This document shows, in pieces, positions 37,784 to 44,877 of a stretch of 44,877 bases of DNA. Position 1 is the first letter of the stretch. The number at the start of each line of letters is the position of its first letter. Origin of the DNA: an uncultured Oscillospiraceae bacterium (GTDB lineage Bacteria; Bacillota; Clostridia; Oscillospirales; Oscillospiraceae); NCBI GenBank assembly GCA_934589225.1, contig CAKTNS010000021.1:1-44877 (forward strand), read 5' to 3'. The position numbers and the translations under genes are program-made. The notes beneath the pieces are model-generated. The model worked only from the letters and a program-made list of their open reading frames with translations, made no database searches and had not been told where the DNA came from.

Positions 37784-40156
37784 ATGTATCAGGTGGTCAA
37801 ACGAGACGGACATATTGCCGATTTCAGCCTTAGCCGGATTTCCCATGCCATTACCAAGGCATTCGATGCCCAAAACACCCCCTACACCCCGGATATTATC
37901 AACCTTTTGGCCCTACAGGTCACGGCGGACTTTTCCGGAAAAATTCAGGACGACCGCATCGGCGTGGAGGCCATTCAGGACAGCGTGGAGGCAGTCCTCC
38001 AGCGGGCGGGCTACGCCGAGGTGGCCAAGGCCTACATTCTCTACCGGAAGAACCGGGAGAAGCTGCGGAACATGAGCTCCACCATTCTGGACTACAAGGG
38101 CCTGGTGGACGGGTATCTGAAGGTCTCCGACTGGCGGGTCAAGGAAAACTCCACGGTGACCTACTCCGTAGGCGGCCTGATCCTTTCCAACTCCGGTGCC
38201 ATCACCGCCAACTACTGGCTCAGCGAAATTTACGATGAGGAGATCGCCGATGCCCACCGGAACGCGGACCTGCACATCCATGACCTGTCCATGCTCACGG
38301 GCTACTGCGCCGGTTGGAGCCTGCGGCAGCTGCTGCAGGAGGGTCTGGGAGGCATTCCCGGAAAAATCACCAGCGCCCCGGCCAAGCATCTGGCCAGCCT
38401 GTGCAACCAGATGGTGAACTTCCTGGGGATCATGCAGAATGAATGGGCCGGTGCCCAGGCTTTTTCCAGCTTCGACACCTATTTGGCCCCCTTTGTCCGC
38501 ACGGACAAGCTGAGCTACAACGAAGTAAAGCACTGCATTGAAAGCTTCGTCTTCGGTGTCAACACCCCCAGCCGCTGGGGCACCCAGGCCCCCTTCTCCA
38601 ACATCACCCTGGACTGGACGGTTCCGGCCGATATGGCCAACCAGCCCTGCATCGTCGGCGGCAAGCCCATGGACTTTACCTACGGAGACTGCCAGGCGGA
38701 AATGGACATGATCAACAAGGCCTTCATTGAGGTGATGATCGAGGGCGATGCCAACGGCCGAGGCTTCCAGTATCCCATTCCCACCTACTCCATCACCAAG
38801 GACTTTGACTGGTCGGAACGGGAAAACAACCGGCTGCTCTTTGAGATGACCGCCAAATACGGCACCCCCTATTTTTCCAACTACATCAACTCCGACATGG
38901 AGCCGGGAGACGTGCGCAGCATGTGCTGCCGTCTGCGGCTGGATTTGCGGGAGCTGCGGAAAAAGAGCGGCGGCTTCTTTGGCAGCGGCGAATCCACCGG
39001 CTCCGTGGGCGTGGTCACCATCAATCTGCCCCGGATCGCCTATCTGGCCAAAAACGAAGCCGATTTCTTCACCCGGCTGGACCGGATGATGGACATTGCC
39101 GCCAGAAGCCTGAAAATCAAACGGGTCACCATCAGCCGTCTCATGGAAGAGGGGCTATACCCCTACACCAAGCGGTACTTAGGCAGCTTTGACAACCATT
39201 TCTCCACCATTGGCCTGATCGGCATGAACGAAGCCGGACTCAACGCCTCCTGGCTGCGGAAGGACCTGACCCATGAGGAGACCCAGGACTTTGCGGTCCG
39301 GGTGCTGAACCACATGCGTCAGCGGCTCAGCGACTATCAGGAGCAGTACGGGGACCTATACAACCTGGAAGCCACCCCGGCGGAATCCACCGCCTACCGG
39401 CTTGCCAAGCACGACAAGCAGCGCTACCCGGACATCATCACCGCCCACGAGGGTGCTACCCCCTATTACACCAATTCCAGCCACCTGCCTGTGGGCTACA
39501 CCGAGGACGTGTTCGCCGCCCTGGACGTGCAGGACAAGCTGCAAACCCTGTATACCAGCGGCACGGTGTTCCACACCTTCCTGGGAGAAAAGCTGCCCAG
39601 CTGGCAGTCTGCCGCAGCCCTGGTGCGGAAAATCGCGGAAAACTATGAACTGCCCTACTACACCATCTCCCCCACCTATTCCGTCTGCGCGGACCACGGG
39701 TATCTGGCCGGTGAGCAGAAGACCTGCCCCATCTGCGGCAAGAAAACCGAGGTCTACAGCCGCATCACCGGCTATTACCGACCGGTGCAGAACTGGAACG
39801 ACGGCAAGAGCCAGGAGTATCAGGACCGCAAGACCTATCAGGTAGGCACATCCAGCCTGCCCCAGACGGACCGACCCGCCGAAACACCGGTGACTTCTGA
39901 GCCCCAGGCACCCCAAACCGCCACAGGATACACCCTCTTTGTCACCGCCACCTGCCCCAATTGCAGGGCGGTGAAGCCCCTGCTTCAGCAGGCGGGCATT
40001 GCCTACGAAGAAAAGGATGCCGCTAAGTACTCCGAGGAAGCCAAGGCCCTGGGCCTGCGGCAGGCCCCCACCCTGGTGGTCTGGGGGCCGGAGCCCCGGA
40101 TCTATGCCGGTGCCGGAGAGATCCGCCGGTTCCTGCGGGAGAATGGCCATGATTGA
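37784..40156 (+). CDS. nrdD: class III (anaerobic) ribonucleoside-triphosphate reductase with fused C-terminal redoxin domain
   Basis: 790-residue enzyme reducing ribonucleotides to deoxyribonucleotides without oxygen. Domains: ATP-cone (about 1-90), glycyl-radical barrel (about 100-665) with MCCRLRLDLREL near residue 386, a C-terminal zinc segment with Cys635, His638, Cys648 and Cys651, and the probable glycyl-radical Gly663 in RITGYYRPV. A linker (about 680-714, Thr/Pro-rich) joins a thioredoxin-like domain of about 76 residues (715-790) with CPNC at 724-727. That domain suggests a thiol reductant rather than formate. GGAGAAA precedes the ATG at 37784. It overlaps the thioredoxin reductase gene by 8 bases. 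Confidence 0.92.
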   Translation: MYQVVKRDGHIADFSLSRISHAITKAFDAQNTPYTPDIINLLALQVTADFSGKIQDDRIGVEAIQDSVEAVLQRAGYAEVAKAYILYRKNREKLRNMSSTILDYKGLVDGYLKVSDWRVKENSTVTYSVGGLILSNSGAITANYWLSEIYDEEIADAHRNADLHIHDLSMLTGYCAGWSLRQLLQEGLGGIPGKITSAPAKHLASLCNQMVNFLGIMQNEWAGAQAFSSFDTYLAPFVRTDKLSYNEVKHCIESFVFGVNTPSRWGTQAPFSNITLDWTVPADMANQPCIVGGKPMDFTYGDCQAEMDMINKAFIEVMIEGDANGRGFQYPIPTYSITKDFDWSERENNRLLFEMTAKYGTPYFSNYINSDMEPGDVRSMCCRLRLDLRELRKKSGGFFGSGESTGSVGVVTINLPRIAYLAKNEADFFTRLDRMMDIAARSLKIKRVTISRLMEEGLYPYTKRYLGSFDNHFSTIGLIGMNEAGLNASWLRKDLTHEETQDFAVRVLNHMRQRLSDYQEQYGDLYNLEATPAESTAYRLAKHDKQRYPDIITAHEGATPYYTNSSHLPVGYTEDVFAALDVQDKLQTLYTSGTVFHTFLGEKLPSWQSAAALVRKIAENYELPYYTISPTYSVCADHGYLAGEQKTCPICGKKTEVYSRITGYYRPVQNWNDGKSQEYQDRKTYQVGTSSLPQTDRPAETPVTSEPQAPQTATGYTLFVTATCPNCRAVKPLLQQAGIAYEEKDAAKYSEEAKALGLRQAPTLVVWGPEPRIYAGAGEIRRFLRENGHD

Positions 40157-41060
40157 TATTGCGGTGGTTGGCGGGGGCCCCGCAGGGCTCACCGCCGCCC
40201 TCTACGCCGCCCGGGCAGGCCGCCAGGTGACGGTATTCGAGGGCAACAGCTTTGGAGGCCAGATCACCCTGTCCCCCTTGGTGGAAAACTACCCCGGCAT
40301 GGCGCAAATCAGCGGCATGGAGCTGGGGGACCGGATGTACGTCCAGGCAGAACAGGCCGGGGCTGCCCTGTCCTTTTCAGGCGTAGAAGCCATTCAAAAA
40401 TTTGCCACCGGTACCTTCCTTTTGACCTCCGAGGACGGCCCAGTAGAGGCCCGGGCCGTGATTTACGCCGCCGGGGCCGCTCCCCGGCATCTGGAACTCC
40501 CGGGAGAGGAGTCCCTGGTGGGCCGGGGCATCAGCTATTGCGCCCTTTGCGATGGTGCGTTCTTTGCAAACCAGGATGTGGCCGTGGCAGGCGGCGGCAA
40601 TACGGCCCTGGAAGATGCCCTGTACCTTTCAGAGCGCTGCCGCACCGTGACCCTGATCCACCGAAGAGACACCTTTCGGGCAGAATCCGCCCTGGTAGAG
40701 CGGGCAAAAAACGCCAAAAATCTCACCATGGTCACCCAGGCGCAGATCATGGCGCTCTGCGCCCAAAATGGAAGCCTTACCGGCTTGGTGCTGCAAAAGC
40801 AGGACAGAACCCAAGAATCCCTGCCGGTTTCCGGCCTGTTCGTGGCCTTCGGCCGGGTGCCGGATACGGCTCCTCTATCCGGCCTTGCTGCCCGGGACGA
40901 ACAAGGATATGTCCTGACAGACGACCAAATGCAAACCCCCACCCCCGGCCTTTTCGCCGCCGGAGACTGCCGCCGGAAGCAAGTACGGCAATTGACCACC
41001 GCCGTGTCCGACGGCACGGTGGCGGCGATTTCTGCTTGCCGGTATCTGGGGAACAGATAA
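40149..41060 (+). CDS. trxB: thioredoxin reductase-type FAD/NADPH oxidoreductase
   Basis: 303-residue flavoenzyme. FAD site GGGPAGLTAAL at residues 8-18; redox pair Cys131-Ala-Leu-Cys134; NADPH domain GGGNTALEDAL near 146 and HRRDTFRA near 169, the latter favouring NADPH; and the C-terminal TPTPGLFAAGDCR FAD loop. It overlaps the nrdD stop by 8 bases (an in-frame ATG at 40143 is an alternative start). It is therefore the natural electron donor to the redoxin domain of NrdD. A general thioredoxin system role is also possible. Confidence 0.92.
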   Translation: MIDIAVVGGGPAGLTAALYAARAGRQVTVFEGNSFGGQITLSPLVENYPGMAQISGMELGDRMYVQAEQAGAALSFSGVEAIQKFATGTFLLTSEDGPVEARAVIYAAGAAPRHLELPGEESLVGRGISYCALCDGAFFANQDVAVAGGGNTALEDALYLSERCRTVTLIHRRDTFRAESALVERAKNAKNLTMVTQAQIMALCAQNGSLTGLVLQKQDRTQESLPVSGLFVAFGRVPDTAPLSGLAARDEQGYVLTDDQMQTPTPGLFAAGDCRRKQVRQLTTAVSDGTVAAISACRYLGNR

Positions 41061-41116
41061 ATTGTCGTTTTTAGCATTTTTCAGGATGCCACACGACGAT
41101 TGAAGCGTTAAATATA

Positions 41117-41204
41117 CGGTAATACGGAACAAATGTATTGTAGGGGCGGCAACCTGCCGCCCGCCACGTTGGACGTATAACCTGTGCCGTTGAATGGTAC
41201 CACC
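41117..41204. repeat. 88-base repeat unit, copy 2
   Basis: Same length, ends and central hairpin as 11650-11737, with differences mainly in the ten bases around AAATGTATT. Confidence 0.75.
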
Positions 41205-41386
41205 CAAAATATGGTACCCCCAACTGTAGCGGCGGCAATCTGCCGCCAACCGGCCCGGAGGGCCGGAATCGTGGTACGTTTACATTTGTGTCGTCCAACG
41301 CAAAAACGTTTGTCATTGTATGGGGTGATACCATTCAACAAAACGGGTTATATTTACCACGGTGCCAGCCCCTGGCGGGGCTGGAT

Positions 41387-41403
41387 GGCGTTGGGTCAAC
41401 GCC
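41387..41403. repeat. variant 17-base hairpin GGCGTTGGGTCAACGCC
   Basis: Perfect 7+3+7 palindrome followed by GCTAC, a third stem version of the same hairpin position as 4265-4281. Confidence 0.75.
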
Positions 41404-41430
41404 GCTACATTTGTACCGTATATCGGGTGA

Positions 41431-41627
41431 TACCATTCAACCGAACGGGTTATAATCGATACGTGGCGGGCGGCAGGTTGCCGCCCCTACGATAACATAC
41501 TACGTTTTCCACATTTTTGATACGCAAAACGATGGTAGACACGTCAAATATACGGTATTTGCAACAATTTTGATGTAGGGGCGGCAATCTGCCGCCCGCT
41601 GCGTTTCGGGTATTGAGCCGTATCAAT
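41431..41627. repeat. 197-base composite repeat, copy 2
   Basis: Begins TACCATTCAACCG and ends GAGCCGTATCAAT, with the same two inverted hairpins and internal landmarks as 4296-4493. Confidence 0.8.
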
Positions 41628-41656
41628 TAAGTAGAAACATAAAATACAGTAAACAA

Positions 41657-41705
41657 AGCCCACACCAGCCGCCCTCTTTGAAGGGCGGTGGTGTGGGCTT
41701 TTTTC
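41657..41705. terminator. bidirectional terminator between trxB side and metF
   Basis: AGCCCACACCAGCCGCCCT (41657 on) pairs with AGGGCGGTGGTGTGGGCT (ending 41699), with one bulge, followed by TTTTTT on plus and TTTG-T on minus. It ends the minus-strand metF operon. Confidence 0.85.
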
Positions 41706-41740
41706 ATGCGTATTGGGTCATGCGCCTTTTATGTTTTTGC

Positions 41741-42622
41741 TTACTTGAGACCGGCCTGCTCCAGCAGAGCGGGGACCTTGGACTCCCAGCCCAGGCTCAT
41801 GATGTGGACACCCTGGCAGTAGGGCTTGCACTCCCGGATGATCCGGGCGGCGATCTCCACGCCGGTGATGCCGGCCTTGGTCTTTTCCTTGTCGGCCTGG
41901 AGCTCCTCGATGAGGGCATCGGGGATGTGGACACCGGCCACGTTCTTGTTCATGAACTTGCACATACCGGCGGACTTGGGAATGATGATGCCCACCTGAA
42001 CAGGCTTGCCAAACTGCTTGGCCTGCTCCATGAATTTCATAAACTTTTCAGGCTCAAAAACGGCCTGGGTCTGGAAATACTCGGCACCGGCGGCGACTTT
42101 CCGCTCCATCTTCACCAGCTGGGCATCGACGGAGTCAGAGCAGGGGGACACAACGGCACCCTTGGCAAACTTGGGAGCCTCGCCCACTAGCTCGTTGCCG
42201 CCCAGGTCCTTGCCGGTTTCCAGCAGGCTGGCGGTGTGCAGCAGGGACACGGAGTCCAGGTCAAAGACGGGCTTGGCCTGGGGATGGTCGCCCAGCTTGG
42301 TGTGGTCGCCGGTGAGGCAGAGGATGTTGTCAATGCCCAGCATGGCGGCGCTCAGCAGATCGGACTGCAGGGCGATGCGGTTCCGGTCCCGGCAGGTCAG
42401 CTGGAAAATGGGGTTCAGGCCCGCATCCTTCAGCACCTTACAGGTGGCCAGAGAGCCCAGACGCATGACGGAGGACTGGTTATCGGTGACGTTGACGAAG
42501 TGGACGCCGGAGAGATACTCCTTGGCCTCCTCTACCATACCGTCAATATGAATTCCTTTGGGAGGGCCGACCTCGGCAGTAACTACAAATTCACCGTTAT
42601 CAAACAGCTCGGTAATTCTCAT
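41741..42622 (-). CDS. metF: methylenetetrahydrofolate reductase, large catalytic subunit
   Basis: 293-residue FAD-dependent TIM-barrel enzyme reducing methylene-THF to methyl-THF. Family features: TAEVGPPKGIHIDGMVEEA at residues 15-33, NVTDNQSSVMRLGSLA near 44, LTGDHTKLGDHPQAKPVFDLDSV near 103 (cited in part: LTGDHTKLGDHP), AEYFQTQAVFEPEKF near 180 and VGIIIPKSAG near 211. AGGAG precedes the ATG at 42622. It is the last gene of the MetF/MetV/RnfC-like operon, 18 bases after metV. In acetogens this trio forms one complex; in this organism a methyl branch for methionine or energy is inferred. Confidence 0.93.
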   Translation of the reverse strand: MRITELFDNGEFVVTAEVGPPKGIHIDGMVEEAKEYLSGVHFVNVTDNQSSVMRLGSLATCKVLKDAGLNPIFQLTCRDRNRIALQSDLLSAAMLGIDNILCLTGDHTKLGDHPQAKPVFDLDSVSLLHTASLLETGKDLGGNELVGEAPKFAKGAVVSPCSDSVDAQLVKMERKVAAGAEYFQTQAVFEPEKFMKFMEQAKQFGKPVQVGIIIPKSAGMCKFMNKNVAGVHIPDALIEELQADKEKTKAGITGVEIAARIIRECKPYCQGVHIMSLGWESKVPALLEQAGLK

Positions 42623-42640
42623 AACTCTATACGCTCCTAA

Positions 42641-43276
42641 TTATTCAGATTCTTTGGCGGCTTTGGTAGCCTCGTCTGTATTAAAGTCGTGGATCTGGGT
42701 GGCGCACTTCAGCACGTCCAGACGGCCCTGGGCCTTCAGGCGCTGAATGATCCGCTCCCAGCCGCATTCCATATCGGGGCAAACCTCACACTTGCCGTCC
42801 TTGGTGCCGCCGCAGGGGCCGTTGACCAGGCTCTTGGAGCAGGCGGTAATGGGGCAGATGCCGCCGGTCAGGTTCAGGTAGCATTCCCCGCACTGGCCGC
42901 AGTCCACTTCCAGAGGGGTAACGCCCTGGAAACCGGGCAGCTCGATGGTATCGCAGCAGGCGTAAACAGGCTTGTCCTCCAGTACGGAGGAGATGGTCTG
43001 CACGCCCACGCCGCAGGAGAATACCAGCACGGCATCCGCCTCGGCAATCTTCTCCATGGGGCTCCGGAGCCGCAGCGCCAGCTCGTCGGGATTGCAGACA
43101 TAGTCGGTGGTCAGCTTGCCCACCACTTTGCCCGCGGCCTCCAGCTCCTTCTGGATGGCCTTGGCCTCTTCTTCGGGGAAACCAACTTCCTTACAGCCGT
43201 GGCAGTTGATGATAAAGACCTTGCCGGAAGCCAGGGAGCTGATAACCTCATGGGATTTGAGTTTCGTCATTAACAT
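42641..43276 (-). CDS. metV: MetV-type zinc/Fe-S subunit of methylenetetrahydrofolate reductase
   Basis: 211-residue protein with a C-terminal MTHFR-associated domain. Cysteine motifs include INCHGCKEV near residue 24, VDCGQCGECYLN near 124, GGICPITACSKSLVNGPCGG near 137 (cited in part: ICPITACSKSLVNGPCGG) and CEVCPDMECGWE near 163; they likely bind zinc and a 4Fe-4S cluster. MetV supports MetF catalysis in acetogens such as Acetobacterium woodii. The start at ATG 43276 has AGGGGG ten bases upstream; ATG 43270 is an alternative. It lies between the RnfC-like gene and metF. Confidence 0.88.
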   Translation of the reverse strand: MLMTKLKSHEVISSLASGKVFIINCHGCKEVGFPEEEAKAIQKELEAAGKVVGKLTTDYVCNPDELALRLRSPMEKIAEADAVLVFSCGVGVQTISSVLEDKPVYACCDTIELPGFQGVTPLEVDCGQCGECYLNLTGGICPITACSKSLVNGPCGGTKDGKCEVCPDMECGWERIIQRLKAQGRLDVLKCATQIHDFNTDEATKAAKESE

Positions 43277-43291
43277 AAGTGTTCGTCCCCC

Positions 43292-44877
43292 TTATTTCTT
43301 CTTCAGCAAAGGCATCACAAGGCCCTTGGCGGCGTTGATCTTGGAGACCAGAGGAATCTTGGAAGAGCAGATGTACTCACAGCACTTGCAGGAGAAGCAG
43401 TCCATGACGTTCAGCTTCAGCAGGCCCTCCGCGTCACCCAGCTGGCCCAGCTTGTAGATTTCCAGAGGAGCCAGCTCCATGGGGCACACGTCCACGCAGC
43501 GGCCGCACTTGATGCATTCCTTTTCCTCGGTATGGTCCGCAGCAATGGCAATGATGCCGTTGGAGCCCTTGATAATGGGCACATTGGTATCCTGAATGGG
43601 AGCGCCCATCATGGGGCCGCCCATCTTGAGGACCACATCGTCGCCGGTGATGCCGCCGCAGTGGTCAATGATCTCCTGGACGTTGGTGCCCAGCTTGACC
43701 ATGTAGTTGCCGGGATTCTTGATGAACTCGCCGGTGACGGAGACCACACGCTCTACCAGGGGCATGCCCTTCTGAATGGCATCGGAAACCGCCTTGGCAG
43801 TGGAAGTATTGGCGACCACGCAGCCCACATCGGCGGGCAGCTTGCCGCTGGGAACATGACGGCCCATGACCTTCTTGATGAGCATCTTTTCAGCACCCTC
43901 GGGGTACTGGGTCTTGGCGGCCACCACACGGATATTGTCGTAGGGAGCAACCTTTTCTTCCATCAGCGCCACGGCGTCGGGCTTGTTGTCCTCAATGAGG
44001 ATCACGCCCTCGGGAGCGGCTACGGCCTTCATCATGGCCCGCAGACCGTAAACGATCTCATCGGCGTACTCCAGCAGCACCCGGTGGTCGGCGGTCAGGT
44101 AGGGCTCACACTCGGAGCCGTTGATCAGCACGGCATCGATGGGCTTGCCGGGCTTCAGCTTGACGTAGGTGGGGAAGGTGGCGCCGCCCATGCCTACAAT
44201 GCCCTTCTCCTTAACGATCTCTACGATCTCGTCAGGAGTGAGCTCTTCCAGAGGCTTGTTGGGCTTCACGGACTCGTGCAGGGTGTTCTTGCCGTCGTTC
44301 TTGATGACAACGCTCATGACACCGGGGCCCTTGTTGGGATGGGTATGGGGCTCCACCGCCAGAACGGTACCGCTGACGCTGGAATGCACGGGGGCACTGA
44401 TAAAGCCCGCCTGCTCACCGATCAGCTGGCCCACCTTCACCGTGTCACCGGCCTGGACCACAGGGTTGGCGGGAGCGCCAATGTGCATGGCCAGAGGAAT
44501 GATCACAGTGTCCGGCTCGGGGAACTTCTGCAGTGCCAGATGCTCGGTATATTCCTTGTTCTCGGTGGGATGAACACCGCCGTAGAAGCCCTCGTAGCGC
44601 TTGGCCCGGGCTTCTTCCACATAAGCCTTAATGGCATCCACATTGACCTTGGAGTAGTCCCGCAGCTGGATGGGCTGGTTCAGGAACTCCTTGGTACGGC
44701 CCTGCTTTTCCAGACGCTGGTAGATCTTCTCCCAGGCGCAGTCCTTCTTGGGGTCGATTTCGCACTTGCCGTTCTTGGCACCGCCGCACTGGCCGTTGAC
44801 CAGGCCCTTGGAGCAGTCTACAATGGGGCAGATGCCGCCGGTGACGTTCAGATAGCACTGGGCGCAGGCGCCGCAGG
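43292..44877 (-). CDS. RnfC-like subunit with an N-terminal MetV-like domain (5' end cut by window edge)
   Basis: At least 528 codons; the frame is open to the right edge, so the true start is outside. The visible N-terminal part is MetV-like (CGACAQCYLNV, GGICPIVDCSKGLVNGQCGG near 44800, KNGKCEIDPKKDCAW) and runs without a stop into an RnfC domain: GGVHPTENKEYTEH, a lipoyl-like VVQAGDTVKVGQLIGEQAG, GMGGATFPTYVKL and, at the C-terminus, two 4Fe-4S motifs (CIKCGRCVDVCPMEL; CFSCKCCEYIC). RnfC proteins bind FMN/NADH in Rnf-type electron transfer. It is the first visible gene of the operon with metV and metF, matching the MTHFR of acetogens that has an RnfC2 subunit. Confidence 0.88.
   Translation of the reverse strand, partial: CGACAQCYLNVTGGICPIVDCSKGLVNGQCGGAKNGKCEIDPKKDCAWEKIYQRLEKQGRTKEFLNQPIQLRDYSKVNVDAIKAYVEEARAKRYEGFYGGVHPTENKEYTEHLALQKFPEPDTVIIPLAMHIGAPANPVVQAGDTVKVGQLIGEQAGFISAPVHSSVSGTVLAVEPHTHPNKGPGVMSVVIKNDGKNTLHESVKPNKPLEELTPDEIVEIVKEKGIVGMGGATFPTYVKLKPGKPIDAVLINGSECEPYLTADHRVLLEYADEIVYGLRAMMKAVAAPEGVILIEDNKPDAVALMEEKVAPYDNIRVVAAKTQYPEGAEKMLIKKVMGRHVPSGKLPADVGCVVANTSTAKAVSDAIQKGMPLVERVVSVTGEFIKNPGNYMVKLGTNVQEIIDHCGGITGDDVVLKMGGPMMGAPIQDTNVPIIKGSNGIIAIAADHTEEKECIKCGRCVDVCPMELAPLEIYKLGQLGDAEGLLKLNVMDCFSCKCCEYICSSKIPLVSKINAAKGLVMPLLKKK

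Larger units (their letters stand above)
41066..41632. repeat. repeat cluster 3 (GTAGGGGCGG-type hairpin repeats)
   Basis: The 680-base gap between trxB and metF holds repeats only. Core hairpins occur at 41140-41170 (plus), 41226-41248 (plus, variant GTAGCGGCGGCAATC), 41461-41490 (minus) and 41575-41605 (plus), with a co-varying hairpin at 41387-41403 and a CCAGCCCC/GGGGCTGG palindrome at about 41365-41384. A bidirectional terminator closes the gap. Short ORFs here are not credible. Confidence 0.85.

Overview
The window reads as a high-GC, Gram-positive anaerobe of the Clostridia, most likely a gut Oscillospirales/Oscillospiraceae relative. This rests on a Spo0A-type sporulation regulator with tandem 0A-box-like sites, class III (oxygen-sensitive) ribonucleotide reductase, a MetF/MetV/RnfC-type methylenetetrahydrofolate reductase locus, a class B sortase, Clostridia-type small Cys-rich proteins (DUF1540, CD1871A-like) and G+C-rich ABC operons with strong GGAGG ribosome sites. 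The species cannot be fixed from the sequence alone. No rRNA, CRISPR array, transposase or phage gene was seen.

Layout. 1-3.95 kb (minus): sugar ABC transporter (binding protein, two permeases) followed by an N-acetylneuraminate-lyase-like gene cut by the window edge. 3.9-4.65 kb: promoter and a gene-free repeat cluster. 4.65-6.5 kb (minus): NifU-like Fe-S scaffold plus GGGtGRT protein. 6.6-11.5 kb (plus): DUF1540 protein, HtrA-like protease, Spo0A, left-handed-beta-helix transferase and GlmM. 11.5-12.3 kb: second repeat cluster. 12.3-18.3 kb: Nudix hydrolase, MnmE, cysteine desulfurase, glutamate dehydrogenase, FolC. 18.35-20.7 kb (minus): cation/proton antiporter and an orphan type IV pilin-like protein. 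21.1-23 kb: three-gene redox operon (CXXC peptide, NapH-like ferredoxin, TlpA-like lipoprotein). 23-25.9 kb: lower-GC accessory patch with a DUF4143 ATPase, a lone DinJ-type antitoxin, a Phd/RelE toxin-antitoxin pair and tRNA-Leu(CAA). 26.1-30.15 kb: LRR-like membrane protein, sortase B, FtsW/RodA-type SEDS protein. 30.5-31.3 kb: CsoR-type metal sensor and a metal/Fe-S-associated partner domain. 31.4-36.85 kb: five-gene peptide/nickel-type ABC transporter. 37-41.06 kb: NrdG, NrdD with a fused redoxin domain, thioredoxin reductase, behind tandem NrdR boxes. 41.06-41.7 kb: third repeat cluster. 41.7-44.9 kb (minus): RnfC-like protein carrying an N-terminal MetV-like domain (cut by the window edge), MetV and MetF.

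How the parts work together. Three units form self-contained redox modules: NrdD-redoxin-TrxB (electrons from NADPH to ribonucleotide reduction), MetF-MetV-RnfC (methylene-THF reduction linked to NADH/ferredoxin-type electron transfer), and the CXXC/NapH/TlpA set (membrane thiol redox). MnmE and the cysteine desulfurase could both feed tRNA wobble-uridine modification; the beta-helix transferase and GlmM sit in amino-sugar/cell-wall precursor supply. The most notable non-coding signals are (i) a dispersed hairpin repeat family whose stems co-vary while keeping the pairing, concentrated in three gene-free gaps; (ii) tandem NrdR boxes 32 bp apart; (iii) two 0A-box-like sites exactly 10 bp apart and a long leader hairpin before spo0A; (iv) exact 33-bp-period direct repeats before the DUF4143 ATPase; and (v) near-identical tRNA-end-like repeats bracketing the Phd/RelE pair beside tRNA-Leu. 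I did not find a clearly new defence or mobile system; the best candidates for something undescribed are the MetV-RnfC fusion, the stand-alone partner domain of the CsoR gene, and the co-varying repeat family.
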